Below, one piece after another: positions 37,766 through 50,500 of a DNA stretch of 64,000 bases (position 1 is its first letter; the number at the start of each line of letters is the position of its first letter). The notes beneath the pieces were generated by a model. It made no database searches. It saw only the letters and a program-made list of their open reading frames with translations, and was not told the DNA's origin. This DNA comes from Perognathus longimembris pacificus (Eukaryota > Chordata > Mammalia > Rodentia > Heteromyidae). The position numbers were made by a program, and so were the translations under genes. The stretch spans positions 39,649,378-39,713,377 of the forward strand of contig NC_063171.1 in assembly GCF_023159225.1 (NCBI RefSeq). Reading direction: 5' to 3'.

Positions 37766-38184
37766 ATCACTTTCAGCTGAGAACCAGTTGTCTAATGTCA
37801 TATGGTTAGCAGCAAAACTGGAATTTTAGCACAGATTGGCCTGATTCCAGAAGCCAAGACCTTACCATCAGGCTATGATCCTGGGCAGGAAGGCAGAAAG
37901 AAGAGTGGTCAAATGCCATCCTGGGCCATTGTGGAGGCAGTTAGGTTCCCTCATAGAGATGAGAAGGGATGACTTTTGGGAGGAGAGCCTAAGGAAGAGG
38001 AGGAGATTTAAAGATCTAAGACCATGGCTTGGGAATCCCTTTATGGTGAGGTCTGGAGGGTTGGTCCTTGTCTTATTCTTCCTTTGATCACAGAGTCTGG
38101 GCCTAAACAGTGTTAAATTGCTGAGTCACTTGTGCACAGGTGATAGTTTTAACCTTGACAGAGAAAGACCTCGCCCATGCCACT

Positions 38185-38345
38185 TAAAGTGCCAAACACC
38201 AGTCTTGGGCCCTTACAGAGGTGAATTCCATTTCCTTAATCTTCACCTTGACCTTATGAGGTAGGTTTGGTTATCCATAAGGGGCCAGGAGCCCTTACCT
38301 CTGAGAGGTTGAGTAATTGATCTGAGATAGAACCTTCTAGTGCCA
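38185..38345 (+). mobile_element. MIR relic
   Basis: AATCTTCACCTTGACCTTATGAGG and AGAGGTTGAGTAATTGATC match the MIR core and 3' half. Confidence 0.55.
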
Positions 38346-38954
38346 GGCCCTCTTCCCACTGGGACTCAGCAAGCAGGAATGGTGCAAACTCATTGCTGAT
38401 TGGGAGGTGAGGCAGTTGGAGGCCTTTAGAAGACACAAGTGGTTGACAACTATTTGTAAATGAGAACCCCTCATTCTTCATTCAAATAAAATCTCACAAA
38501 AAGAAGAGCTATAAAATAATCAACAGAGACAAAGCCTATCCAGTTGGATTGGGTTTGTTTTTTTTTGGGGGGGGGTCCCTTCCTGGTAATCCCTTGTCAT
38601 ACCCAGGAAGCCCCTAGGGGTCTGAGGAATAAGCTCTTTTCTTTATAACTGAGGTTCTGAAGCCAGAAGAGGAAGGATTTGTCCAAGATCACCCAAAGAT
38701 AGGGCTCTGATCACATGCCCTGATACCCCAGGAGAGAGGGCAGCTGGCTGAACAGTCCCCCTAGGGACTGGCATTGCTGTTCTTGTAATGTGGGAGGCAG
38801 CTGGGCTTACTGCTCCAGCCTGGCAGGAAGGGTAGCTGGATAATGAGAAGGGAACCAACCCTTCACACCTCACTCCTGGGCAGGTGTTCCAGGTGACAAC
38901 TCTTTGACAATTAAGGCTGCTACCTTAACCTTTCCAACTTTTTCTTTGAGGAGC

Positions 38955-39110
38955 CCAAGCAAATACTATTAACCCCACATTACAAATAAAGAGTCTAGGT
39001 TTGGACAGGTTAACTGATTTGCTCAAGACGGCCTGCATAGCTGACAGGTGACAGCAGCATAGCTGACAGGTGACAGCAGCAAGACTCAAACCCCAGGTTT
39101 CTGCTGCTCT
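38955..39110 (+). mobile_element. MIR relic with 22-bp internal duplication
   Basis: CCCACATTACAAATAAAGAG...GGTTAACTGATTTGCTC is MIR-like. GCATAGCTGACAGG... is repeated in tandem at 39035 and 39057. Confidence 0.6.
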
Positions 39111-39284
39111 GAAATTCTGCCCAGAGGGCAAGGAACAGCAAATTCTAGAGTCTTGCCCAGTGTCTCTGTTCCAACACTCTCCACACTGCACAATACACAC
39201 CATAACTAGAGCCAGACACTCAGCAGTGCCCATAGCCTCGCTCTCTCCATCCCCAGCTCTGGGCCCTTCCCCACCTGGAGGCCT

Positions 39285-39465
39285 GGGGGCGGGGCTTGTG
39301 GCGGTCCGGGCCCGCGGGCCCATCCTTTGGGGCGGGCAGTCTGGCGGCGCTGGGGCGGGGCGCCTCCGGCTCCACACCCGGGAGGCGGCTGCGCTGAAGG
39401 CTGGTGCTGACGCAGGCGGCTGCGTGTGGGCGGCAGCGTGTGTCTGTGTGTATCTGTGTGTGTGT
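39285..39465. promoter_or_regulatory. Small CpG island between LMNA and MEX3A
   Basis: GC-rich, CpG-rich sequence with several GGGGCGGGG boxes, followed by a short TG run (39440-39463), lies 7 kb upstream of the main LMNA promoter. Human LMNA has rarely used upstream first exons in this interval, so it could be a distal LMNA promoter; this is inference. Confidence 0.45.
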
Positions 39466-39639
39466 GGTTGCTGGGGCCTCCCCGGCCTCCTAAATGGGGG
39501 TTTCCTTTCCCTGTTGTCAAGGAAACAAACAAGCGCCACAACTCCAGGGCAAGCTGGAGAAGAGGGTCCCCTCGCCCTGCTCCCACTTCCAGGAAATGAG
39601 GCAGAAAAGGATTCCATTTTAACTCCAAACCCCCACAAC

Positions 39640-42600
39640 CCCCAACCAAATGTCTGTGGGGCCTGACACTGGGGTGCAAAATTGCCCTGGTCTGCTTGGA
39701 ACCGAGGGATTTCCTAGGACAAGGTACATTCAATGTCAAATTTGGGATAGTTGTTCATCATCCTACCTAAAGCACACTGTTTTATGGGGAGGCCCTCTTT
39801 AAGAAATACAACCATATGGTGTACAAATGTCACACTGACATATGACTATGAAAAAAAAAAAAGGCTGGTCTCAGTTCCTTCCAAGGCCTCCTTATCTTTG
39901 GAGTACATTTGCTGTCTCCAACCCCTATGTCCTCTGCACTCCTCAGGGTTCCATTTAAAGACTCTCCTGGGACACTCAGCAAACAGGGTGATGGAGGGTT
40001 GCTGACCCATTGAGTGGAGCAAGGGGCACTTTCTGAAGAAGTGGGCAGGAGGGCCTGCCAAGCAGGTGCTGTGGATGGGTAGGATCTCTTCAAGATCACC
40101 CTTGAAGATCAGCAGGACCTTGGAGATGGGATGCCTTCCCTTGAGAAGCTTTGAAACATTCACTGCCTAGAAGTTAGAAAGAACTTCCGAGGTGGGAGGA
40201 GTCAGGGCATCGTGAAGCCCCGCCCCGCCCCCCCTTCCAGGTCCCTATTAGTCCAACTTCCCAGCTTTCCCTGTCCACTGTCCTTCTGCCAGCCCACAGG
40301 CCTGCCCTCTGAGGCATACCCCACTGGCACATTGTCCAGTAAGCTCAAAGCTTTTCAGAGCACCCCAATATGTTTCATCTTGGCCGTGACCCCGGAGGGG
40401 CTCTTCATCACTGTAACAGGTAATGAGAAAGCCACCGAGGAAGGAGAAAGGTGATGGGCCTGACTGGGAGTAGCAGAATGAGTTGTGTCTCACTAGCCCT
40501 TCACCACTGGCCTGAAGACTGCCCAGGGCAAAGTGAGGGGGTATCTGTTTCCTTTCTGCCATAGTCCCCTCCCAGAGGAGGTAATGGTGCTAAATTTCTA
40601 ATGTGGAGTTTCCTGGCCTGGGGGTGGAAGATGGCATCCAGCAAAATGTTCCCCTATACTCTTCTCCTCTTTCCCCTGGAGCTTCAAGGAGTGGAGCAAA
40701 GATATAAAGGAGGGGACATGTGCCCTATTGGGGGAAATGAGTGAGGTCCTGGAGCCTGGCTGGGGGTAGATGCCCACTCTGGTGCCTTAGTTGAGATCAG
40801 GGGATAGACCAGAGAGCTGAGCACCACGAGGCAAGAGTGGGAAGGAAGGAGAGGCATAGGTAGGGAAAGGCTGGGGAAGAAATCTGTTGTGAAGGCTAGG
40901 CCCCCATCTGGCTTCCAGGTGGGAGTGGGAATGGCAGAGAGGTGCCAAGAAGAGGAGAGGGGCAACTACCCTGTCTGACACCAAAGCTTCAGCCCCAGGT
41001 CCTGGTAGGGCAAATATTTACCAGATGACAACCGTTGCTAAGCAGGAAGGAAGGAGGAGCAAGGCCAGTAGCTGGAGGCCCTTCCAGGCTCCTCCCCATC
41101 TCTCACAAAAGAGTTTAGAGAGGCTGAGCCAGGGGCTCCCCTAGGCCCCATCCCCACCTTGCAGGCTCAGCTATATCCTTCCATACACATACACCTTGGA
41201 GGGTCACCTCTGCTACCTGTCCCCTCCCAAGCTGGCAACTGGCCAGAGGGCTGGGCTAGGGGGAATTTAAGTACCTGTGCTGCTAACCCATCCCTAAAGC
41301 CAGTACAGTTCTGGGGACTTGGACCTTGCAAAGTGCCCCTTCCCAATCCATTGCTCAGTGGGGACTGGGGAAGGGGCTGCATCAACATACAATGAGGAAG
41401 GAAGGGGCTGCTGATGGGTAGAGCCAATATGTTTGAAGGATGAGACTGGTGGGAGAAAAAAAAGGGTGCTCCATTAGAGGTTTCAAAGGAGCAGGGGCAG
41501 GGCTGGTGAAGCTAGAGGAGTCCTGCATGGCACTTCCCGCTCTGGCCCCTGGGCAGAAGAGTGGGAGGAACAGGGGAAGGGAGGGCGGGCTGTGCTCAAC
41601 TGGAGCCAGATGTGGCCCATGTGATGTGGGCTGTCCTTGGCTTGGGCACAGCTTGGGCAGGATGTGCCACAGCAGCTGGAAAGGATTAGTCAGAGCCTGG
41701 GGGAGAGGCAGCTTCTCCCCCCCAGAAAGGACACTGGGGAGAGGGACAGCTAATCCAGGACCCTCCCCCAAGAAGATGAGGGGATGGGCAAAAGGCTCAG
41801 GGCCTTAAGGAGAGATTGGGTAGTGGACATAGGCTTCCTGCTGCTACCTTCTTAAGGCAATCCCAACCTATTTCCCTGGCTGAGCCAGTGGGAAGAGCCC
41901 CTGGCACAAGATGTGCCACGATGTGCTGAAGAACTGGCTCAGTGTCCAGCACCCAAGGGGGCCATAAGACAGGTTCTCTTCCTTGCCTAACTCCTTCCTC
42001 AAAGTGAAACCCCTGCTCTGCAGGGCCTCTCCTAGAAGGTTCTCAACCACAACCACAGGCCCTCTGGACATTGGGAGGCAGAGGAAAGAGATAGGAAGAA
42101 GAACACAAAGACAGAAGTTTCTGGGAGAACAGGCTCCAGGAGCTCAGAGCACCAGGTGCCATTGGAGGTTCTTAGGGGCTGGAGTGTTGGCCAGAGTGAC
42201 TATAGGAAAAAGTTATCCTACACTGTAGCCCCCAGGATCCACCTAGAAGCAGGAGTAGATGAAGGGCTATTACTTTGAAATGATTAGAGGATTGAAAACT
42301 AGACCCCAGGAGGGACTTCCCCCACAACACGACCTCAGCACAAGCCCAGAGGGGAAAAAAGTAAGGGAGGATCCCAGGAAGAAACAAAACCAAGCTACAG
42401 CAGAAGGAGGACCTATAGAAAAAGAATGTAGGGCTCTGTTGGGAAAGGCAGGTCCAAGCTGGCAACCCACAGGCTGTTGTTTTTCAAACTCTCATTGGAA
42501 AGTTTGAAAAATACACATGGAGACATGACTCACTACCCCCGCCCCCCTCCCCAGGGCCCCACTTTCCTGGTTTCTGTGATTTTTCTCCCCAGAGTTAATT

Positions 42601-43330
42601 CAAGGCACATTCTCATAGAAACCAAAGCTTGATGAGGGAAGGGGAAGATACGGCTGAAGGAGGCCGAGAGGCGCCTGGAGAGGCTGGAAATAGAGGTGCC
42701 TACCAGGCTGTACATAAATGTGGTGACTTGGCTCCCATAGAACTGGTTCTAACATCATGTAGCCACTCGAGTAGAAGTAGAAGGTTTCAGTCATACGACC
42801 ACCACCTAAATCAAACCATCTTGAAGACCCAATGGTAGGACAAGAATGAACACCATGGAGCTCAGTCTCCCAACCAGAGGTTCAGGACCAGGAGTGAAGA
42901 AGCCTGGGTGTTCTGCCTGCACATACCTACAATACACCCACGACTCTCTATTTTCCTGTGTGCCCCAAGCCCAGGGAGCTTGCTTTCTTTGCTCTCCTCC
43001 TTGGATCTCATTCCCCAAGCCACAACTGAGGCCAGAGACTCCAGAAGTTGAAGGCAGGAAGTTTCCCTGAACTTGCTCACCCCTCCACTGCTCCCCCCGA
43101 CAACATGGAGTAGGCACACAGGTGGGCCCTCCTTGTGGATTGGGGAAGAACCAGCCAGGCCTGCTCCAACAAAGTGTCTCTGAGCCAGGAATTCCCAGCC
43201 ACTAGGAGACAGGCTGGGAAGGCCTGGCACTGGGCCAAGGCTGAATGTCTTTCCACTTGAGAATTCTGGGAGGATACCCCAAGCATTCCCAGGCCAGGAG
43301 TGATTCCCACCCTTGTCATCCCTCCTTGTT
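39640..43330. other. Unique intergenic stretch
   Basis: This is 3.7 kb almost free of SINEs. No convincing exon, ORF with codon bias, or RNA gene is seen. Low repeat load is notable compared with both flanks. Confidence 0.55.
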
Positions 43331-43339
43331 GCCTCACAT

Positions 43340-43434
43340 GGAAGTTTTTTTATTCCACCAGTGCTGAAGTTGGAACTCAGTGCCTCACACATGCTAGGCA
43401 AGTATTCTACCAGTGCATTAATCCTTCAGCCCCA
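43340..43434 (-). mobile_element. ID relic
   Basis: Inverted diverged ID body ending CTTCAGCCCCA. Confidence 0.6.
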
Positions 43435-43689
43435 GATAGAGTTCTTCATGTCTCCTCAACACTACGCTGCTCCTCAGCCAAGGGGCCTCTACATCCTATG
43501 GTTCTTCCTTCAGACTCTTCCTTCCTCTGTGCCCTGCCTTCAGCTTTCTGGTTCTGCTCACCATGGGCTAACCTGAGTGCCACAGGTGCCTCCTACCACC
43601 TCCTGCTTCCACCTTAGCCTCTGCCCCATCCTTAATCCTCCCTAAACCTCAGTGATGATCTTTCCAGAAAAGCAAACCTCTTCATGTTT

Positions 43690-44075
43690 CCACAAGACTT
43701 CAAACCAACAGTGGATCCCTGCTACATTTGGGATGAAGCCCAAATTCCTTGCCCTGGCTTGCAAAACCCTCTGTGACCTGGACTCTGCCTTCATGGGCAG
43801 CCTCACCATTTGCCAGCAATCTCAGCCTCTTGTTTCTTCCTAGCCGGCCTCTTGGACTCGGCACAGACTTTTTCTTTGATCAACTCCTACTCATCCTCCA
43901 AGCTCAGCTACATGCCACAAAATCTGGGTTAGGTGTCCCCACTGAGCCAATATTCTTGCCATGTGACAGTGATGCTACCTGTAGAATCCTGTCATTTGGC
44001 GACTCTTTGAGAGTTGAGATTTAATGGGTCTGGCCCACTCGTGTATTCTTAGCACCTAGAACAGTCACTACTTAG
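43690..44075 (+). mobile_element. L2 element 3' part
   Basis: ATGAAGCCCAAATTCCTTGCC, CCTCTGTGACCTGGACTCTG and the TCTTAGCACCTAGAACAGT end follow the L2 3' region. The short ORFs here are its decayed frame. Confidence 0.65.
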
Positions 44076-44099
44076 TACATGAGTTGTTGTTTTCTTTTG

Positions 44100-44285
44100 T
44101 TGGTTGTGAAGCTTTGAATAGGATTCTCAGGTCTCAGCCTCCTGAGTAGCTAGGTTTATAGGTAAGAGCCTCCAATGTCTGGCTTTTGTTTGTTTGGCTG
44201 GCTGGTTTTCAGTCCTGAAGATTAAACCCAGGGCCTAGCACTTGCTAGGCACATGCTTTACCACGTGGTCCATGTCTTTAGCCCC
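44100..44285 (-). mobile_element. B1 (to 44185) and ID relics
   Basis: Inverted B1 half, then inverted ID body (44187-44285). Confidence 0.55.
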
Positions 44286-45089
44286 TCTGTACACATTTGC
44301 GTTTGCATCTTCCTCATGTGACCCTGATGAACCAGTACCCTCAAAGTGTTCAGCGTCTCCCTTCTCTACAGTTTTCCATGTACCCTGCACTTCACTGCCT
44401 ATTTCTGGCCTCACCTTCTGCCCATGTGCCCCACCCCATCTTCTCTGCCTTCCTCCACCTGAGTTTGGGTATACTGCAACTAGGCCCCAGTCCACACCCA
44501 GCCTGGGGCAGAGTCACAATAGCAATAGTAACAAGAGCTCCTCATGTGCCAGGGCTTGTTCTAGGCTTCCCATTCATTGCCTCATTTGATTCCTGACTGG
44601 AGCTTAAAAGAGGGGAAAAAATAAGGTTGGTCCAAGGACCTAACTTCTCTGATGGTTTGAGATAGGTGCTCTAAGGTATAAGTCCATAGTCACTGTGGGT
44701 ACAGGAGCTTGGGATATATCCTAAGTCTTTAATAAATGTTTATGGAGGGGAGGAACAATATAATTGCTTACTTTTATAGCAGGTTCTATCACTAGTAAAA
44801 CATAATTTCCGGGCATCCCTGGGAGGTAAAAATGACAAGGTGATTACTCTCATTTTATAGAGGAGGATGCTATACCATCCAAGCGGGTAGGGAGAACCCA
44901 CCTCCAGTGCTCAGGTGGTAATGGGCTCTTGTCCAAACTGTAGAACCTCAGGGGCTAGACAGAAGAGTCCTGCGTGGCCCAGGGCAGGGAAGACTGTGCC
45001 AAGATTGAGGGACTCCTTCAAGACCACACATTCCGGGTTCTTAACCTTTTCTGGGCATCAAAACTGGTGGGTTTCAAGACTGTCAATGG

Positions 45090-45163
45090 GAGGACGGGAG
45101 TATACCTCAGTAATAGAGCACGTGTTTAACATATGCAAGGCCACAATCCCTCCCACACACAAA
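45090..45163 (+). mobile_element. ID relic
   Basis: Diverged ID body. Confidence 0.5.
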
Positions 45164-45266
45164 TAATCTGCCAGTAGGCACAGTCTAGGATATTTTGGTT
45201 CAGTAATCGGCCTGGAGTAAGATTAGAAAATTTTTCAGTTAAAAAAAACAAACAAAAAACACTTCA

Positions 45267-45473
45267 GGTCTGGGAATATGGCCTAGTGGTAGAGTGCTTG
45301 CCTCATACACATGAAACCCTGGGTTGGATTCCTCAGCACTACATAAACAGAAAAGGCTGGAAGTGGTACTGTGGCTCAAGAGGTAGAGTGCTAGCCTTGA
45401 GCAAAAAGAAGCCAGTAGCAGTGCTCAGGCCCTGAGTCCAAGCCCCAGGACTGGCAAAATAACAACAACAACA
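45267..45473 (+). mobile_element. Dimeric ID SINE
   Basis: A full copy with an AAC-repeat tail. AACACTTCA / AACCACTTCA flank it. Confidence 0.85.
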
Positions 45474-45529
45474 AAACCACTTCAATGTATTATTGCAGAA
45501 GCTGAGTTGGGAGTGGGAAATGAATATAG

Positions 45530-45735
45530 CTAAGTTATTGAATGCTTATAATACCAGTTACCGTTCTAAATAGTGTACATTCACTTGGTCCTTGACATAA
45601 TTCTGCTGGGCAGGGATTATCATCAACTTTGTGATTCAGATGAGAAAACAAAGCAAGATAGGTCCAGAGTCACAATAATAAATGGTGAGTATGTCTGAAG
45701 TTCAAACCATAGACACTTGGCTTCAAAGTCCACAT
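45530..45735 (+). mobile_element. MIR element
   Basis: It runs from the TTATTGAATGCTTATAATACC start through GATTCAGATGAGAAAAC to the 3' part. Confidence 0.65.
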
Positions 45736-45839
45736 TCCCAACCTTGGCTCCATACCTACCAAATCTAAGCTGCAAATGGGAGAGTGGTGGAACTAGATTT
45801 GGGTACCAGGTTTTCTCTGGGAAGAAAGTCAAAGAGCAG

Positions 45840-46026
45840 GGGCTGAGGATATAGCATAGTGGTAGAGTGCTTGCCTCGTATGTATGAAGCCTTGGGTTCA
45901 GTTCTTCAGCACCACATATATAGAAAAAGCCAGTGTGGCTCAAGTGGTAGAGTGCTAGCCTTGAGCAAAAAGAAGCCAGGGACAGTGCTCAGGCCCTGAG
46001 TTCAAGCTCCAGGACTGGGGAAAAAA
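45840..46026 (+). mobile_element. Dimeric ID SINE
   Basis: A slightly shortened junction. AAAGTCAAAGAGCAGG duplications lie at 45825 and 46027. Confidence 0.9.
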
Positions 46027-46223
46027 AAAGTCAAAGAGCAGGTGAAATCAGGTAAACCACAGCCAGAGAGACCACAGTCCACTCAAGGCCTAGAGGTTCC
46101 AAGGGCTGAGCAGAGGGGTGGCCTCTCCCTGCGGCTATCCTTCCTCTACTTCCCTCCCCTTCCCACAAAGTGCTGACCAGCCCTAGCTGAGCTGTCACTT
46201 CCCTGTTGGAAATGATGCAGCTT

Positions 46224-46285
46224 CCTAATTGCCTATCACAAGGAGGTGATTAAGTCCAATTAGGGAGACAGTGCTAATTAATGCT
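46224..46285. promoter_or_regulatory. Cluster of homeodomain-type AT cores
   Basis: Unique DNA contains TAATTG (46226), GATTAA (46248), CAATTA (46257) and TAATTAAT (46275) within about 60 bp, flanked by GC-balanced sequence. The spacing looks like a developmental enhancer, but conservation was not tested. Confidence 0.3.
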
Positions 46286-46529
46286 CAGCTTCCCACAGCC
46301 TCTGGGCACCCCTGGGGTCTGCAGGCACCTGCTGCCCACCTTCCCTATGCCCCAGAGAGAATTGCTGAGTATATGGAACATGTTGAAAGTTTATGTGCAT
46401 ATTCCTTCCTGGGTCTTCCAGGGACCAAGAGATGAGCAACTTAATTTCTCCCCAACCTTCATAACACATGGCAGATGTGTCCCAGATCAAGTACACAAGA
46501 CTGGCTCTCTGTGACAACTAACAACATTT

Positions 46530-46660
46530 ATGTCACAGTTCACAAATATTTGCCCCCATACCATTTACCCTCCCTGCAAACTTTGAGGTGGGATACGTTA
46601 TGACTGGGGTTCAAAGAAGGTAAGTGATTTGAGTGAGATCACACAGCCCACTGATCTCAA
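46530..46660 (+). mobile_element. MIR relic
   Basis: AAGAAGGTAAGTGATTTGAG...GATCACACAGCCCA is the MIR 3' half. Confidence 0.5.
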
Positions 46661-46968
46661 ATGTACACACACAGTAAGTCTTCCAATGATCTCACCTCCA
46701 TGAGCCCTGACAGAACAGGATAGACAGGTGGATGTGAATAGTACATCTTTCCACATGCTATGCTAGGTTGTCCTATTTAATCTGCATTCTCTCCCTGTGG
46801 TAATCCATCTGCTTCTATTTCCAAGAACCCATCACCAAAGTCCCTTTTGGGTTCTCAGAACTTGGGGTCTACAGACAGTCTTCCACTAACTTGCTTTGTG
46901 ATTTCAGAAAAATCTTTTCCTTTCTATGGACCTCAGTTTCCTATCTTGCAAAACAAGAGGCTCAGAAT

Positions 46969-46971
<3 letters not shown>

Positions 46972-47012
<41 letters not shown>
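46972..47012 (+). repeat. TG microsatellite
   Basis: About 20 TG units at the tail side of an inverted SINE. Confidence 0.95.
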
Positions 47013-47013
<1 letters not shown>

Positions 47014-47222
47014 CTTGAACTCGGCCTATGCTCTGCCCCTGAGCTCTTTTTCTAAAGGCTAGTGCTCTACCACTTTGAGCCATAACTCCACTTCTGGTTT
47101 TTGAGTGGTTAATTGGAGATAAGAGTCTCATCGACTTTTCTGCCTGGGCTGGCTTTAAACTGTGATCCTCAGATCTCAGCCTTTGAATAGCTAGGATTAC
47201 AGGTGTGAGCCACAAGCACCCA
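47013..47222 (-). mobile_element. B1-ID composite SINE
   Basis: A full inverted copy whose tail became the TG array. Confidence 0.85.
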
Positions 47223-47254
47223 ACCAAAATGGATTTTTAAATCCTCCCCCCCCC

Positions 47255-47463
47255 TTTTTTTTTTATAGAGCTAAGAATCAAACTCACTCTCCAGGCAAGC
47301 ACTCTTCCTCAGCTAAATCCCCAATCCAAGGCCTGAACTCAAGGCCTCAGGTTTTTGGGGGTTTGTTTGCCTAAAGCTAAGGTCTACCACTTGAAACCAC
47401 ACCTCAAATTCTGGTGGGGTGTGTGTGTGTGTGTGTGTGTGTTTAATTGGAGGGAGGTAAGAG
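47255..47463 (-). mobile_element. ID relic and B1-ID composite fragment with TG run
   Basis: ID body (to 47326), then an inverted 3' module and linker, with a short TG array (47419-47441) inside. Confidence 0.55.
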
Positions 47464-47502
47464 ACTCATGGGGTTTGGTTTTGTTTTTTCTGTTTGGGGT
47501 TT

Positions 47503-47699
47503 CTGTTTTTGCCAGTTGTGGGGCTTGGACTCAGGGCCTGAGCACTATCCCTGGCTTCCTTTTGCTCAAGGCTAGCACTCTACCCCTTGAGCTATAGCAC
47601 CATTTTCAGCTTTTTCTGTTTATGTGGTTCTGAGGACTGGAACCCAGGGCTTTGTGCATGCTAGGCAAGCACTCTACCGCTAAGCCACATTCCCAGCCC
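47503..47699 (-). mobile_element. Dimeric ID SINE
   Basis: A full inverted copy. Confidence 0.85.
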
Positions 47700-47711
47700 T
47701 GTTTTTGTCTT

Positions 47712-47935
47712 TTTAGTCAGTCATAGGGTTGAACTCAGGGCCTGGGCTTTGTCTCTGAGCTCTTTTGCTTAAGGCTAGAGCACTTTGAGCCAGGGTGCCA
47801 CTTCTGGCTTTCTGGTGGTTAACTGGAGATAAGTCTCATGGACTTCCATGTCCAGGCTGGCTTTGAACCAAGATCCTCAGATCTCAAGCCTCTCAAGTGG
47901 CTAAGATTACAGGCAAAAGCCACCAGCACTGGCCA
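47712..47935 (-). mobile_element. B1-ID composite SINE
   Basis: A full inverted copy. Confidence 0.8.
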
Positions 47936-47939
47936 GAGT

Positions 47940-49500
47940 GGATAATTTTTAAGGCCCTTCCTACCTCTAGCCATTCTTTTGTGGGAGAGACAGGGTGAGA
48001 GGCTGAACTTCCCCCTGCATGACATCAAGGCCTCAGGTGGAATTGTGATATTCCTTTATACTAAATTTGTACTGAACTTGGGACCCTCACAGCTGAACAA
48101 AATGAAACTATCCTGATAAAGACTGGGAGGCTGGGGATGCGCTGACATGATAGAATACATACACATTATTTCTGTCCCCAGACCAGGGAAAAGAGAAAAT
48201 GACAGAGGGTATTGAATGAACAGGAATGAGGGCCTGCTCTCTTGGCAGCCCATCTAGAGGTGGGCTGGATGCAGTTTCTGGCCCACATCAGGCCACACAG
48301 TTTGCCAGCCTCCCTCCCTATCAGTATCAGCTCACTCAGGACAAATGGGCAAGGAATGCTGGTGGAGATGGAAGGTCCCTTCCTCAGGGAATTCTGGGTC
48401 TTAGCCACAGTCGAATTTCCAACTCTTGTGCCTCTCTGGGTTTTCCTAATCATGGCTGGAGTCAGACTAGCTTCCATTTAAATCTTGGCTCTGCTACTCA
48501 TGGTGGCTTGGCCACCATGGGCTTGGTAGTGCTGGTCTCCTAAGGCTATCATGAGTTTAAGTGTGATGTGCAGAAAGCCTGCCCCTTGCCTGGGCTAGGT
48601 TCCTCCATGCCTCAGTCTCCTCCTCTATCAGGTAGAGCAAAATCCCAGGGGCCAGAAGTAGGGAGTATGTAGGACACAGGGCATCCGGTCCCCAGCATTA
48701 GGTCCCTCTGCAGCCTTCCTTTTTCTGCAATGATTCACTGCTTATGGGCTCTGGGGACCCAGGAGTCCCTGGCTTGCCACAAACACTACTATTGTCATGG
48801 AAACCGGGCTTTCTCTTCCTTTTTGACTGATTGATTTCACCACATGGTCTCCCACACTGTGTCTGGTTCTTAGATCTCAGCTTTTGACTCACTGATTGAC
48901 CTAAGTGCCTCTTATATCTTGTCCCTAAGACAACATAGGTCTTGTCATGACTCATGATTTATACCCCAAACCCCTCAGCCAAGACACTTCCCTCAGTGGC
49001 CCCCATGCCCCCTGCCAAATTCACTAGGCATCCCATTGGAAAACATCTTTCCAGGTGGGGTGAGCAGAGTGAGCTCTGACTGTCCAGGGCCTGTGGTTTC
49101 CCTCCAGCCTTAGTATCTCATCTGTCCTGAGCTTGTTGAGACTCCACCATGCTTGGTGAGAGAAGAGCAAGGACAAGGGAGGTGGCCACCAGGAGAGACT
49201 GGCAGGCGCTGGCGCCACCTGCTGGCCAGGGCTGGGGAGCAGCCCCCACCTTTTTACCATTGGGTGTGTCAAAGCTGAATGGCAGAAGGCCCAGAGTGTG
49301 TATGAATGTCTTCAGGAAAGGAAGACATTCATATCATTTGTTCATTCACAAGTGTTTACTCAATAGTCTGTGTGTCCCTGTAGAACAAATGTGGAAATAT
49401 TTCCTAAGGGGAAGGCCAGGGTGGCAGGGAGCATAGACTCGGGGGATTGCCACAGTCTGGGTATGGAGCAGGCCTCCCTGAGGAAAAGTGATTGCTGAGT
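47940..49500. other. Unique intergenic stretch
   Basis: No SINE of the local families and no gene are seen. One RFX/X-box-like string (TTGTCATGGAAAC) lies near 48793-48805. Confidence 0.5.
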
Positions 49501-49506
49501 CCTAAG

Positions 49507-49700
49507 TAATAACCAACATTTATTAAGCACTTTCTGTGTACTAGACACCATGTCAGTGCTTTACACGCTTCCTTCCCACTAATCGCACAACAATCCCATG
49601 AGGTAATTGCTACTATTATCTTCATTTTATAGATGGAGAAAACAGGTTCAGAGATGTCAAGCAATTTGCAGAGGGTTCATGGGTAGCAGGCAGGCTAGCA
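49507..49700 (+). mobile_element. MIR element, well preserved
   Basis: AACCAACATTTATTAAGCAC, then CAATCCCATGAGGTAATTGC, then TTCATTTTATAGATGGAG: the classical MIR order. Confidence 0.85.
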
Positions 49701-50327
49701 CTCACCTGCCAGTTCCTGCTTGAACAGCCAGGCAGGAAGGGGGAGGTGTTCTCCAGGCCAGGAAAGCACATGCCCTGTGGACAGAGGAGGAAAAACAGGC
49801 AAAGGAGACCAAAAAGGAGCCTGTGGGGAGGAAGATGGAACACCGTGTAGGGAAAAAAGCATTTCAAGAGGAGCCAGGCAGAAGTCAAATGAGATCAAAA
49901 CTGAGAGTGGACACTGCCTCTACTGGTAGAGAGTCCTAGACTGTGCGGACAGGTGGGGACAAAACCCGGGAAGACTGAAGGAGGCAGTCTCTCTGCACGA
50001 GGATGAATAGCAGGACTTGAGCCAACCAACAGGCCTGTGAAGACTGCCTTGGAGAAACACACACAGCTAACCATCTGGATGTAAGGGCATGCACATGCTT
50101 CTAGATATGGGCAATAAGGAGCACCATGCAGCCTCTCCAACTCTGGGACTACAGGCAGGAAACACATGGAGGCTCCTTAAAGGGGATAAATGAAAGAATG
50201 GTGGAGCCAGACAGAAAGAGCTTCAGAGACCATCTCTAGCTCAAGCCACTTTATCTGCAGCGGTGAGCTAAAGGTGGCTTGTACCTTCTAGTGAGAGCCC
50301 ATTGTCTACACTGAAATCCGTCATGGT

Positions 50328-50500
50328 AGGCCAGGGTGGTGGTACATGCCTGTCATCCCAGCTCTCAGGAAGTTGAGGCAGGAATATTGGGAGTTCAAGG
50401 CCAGCCTGAGCTACATAGTTAGACCATGTCTCAAAAAAAAGAAAGAAAGGGAGCAGGAAGAAGAGAAGAAGGGAGGAAAAGAAGGGAGGAAGGAAAGGAA
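50328..50500 (+). mobile_element. B1-type SINE with purine tail
   Basis: A full B1 to 50430, then a GAAAG/GGAAG tail. Confidence 0.8.
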
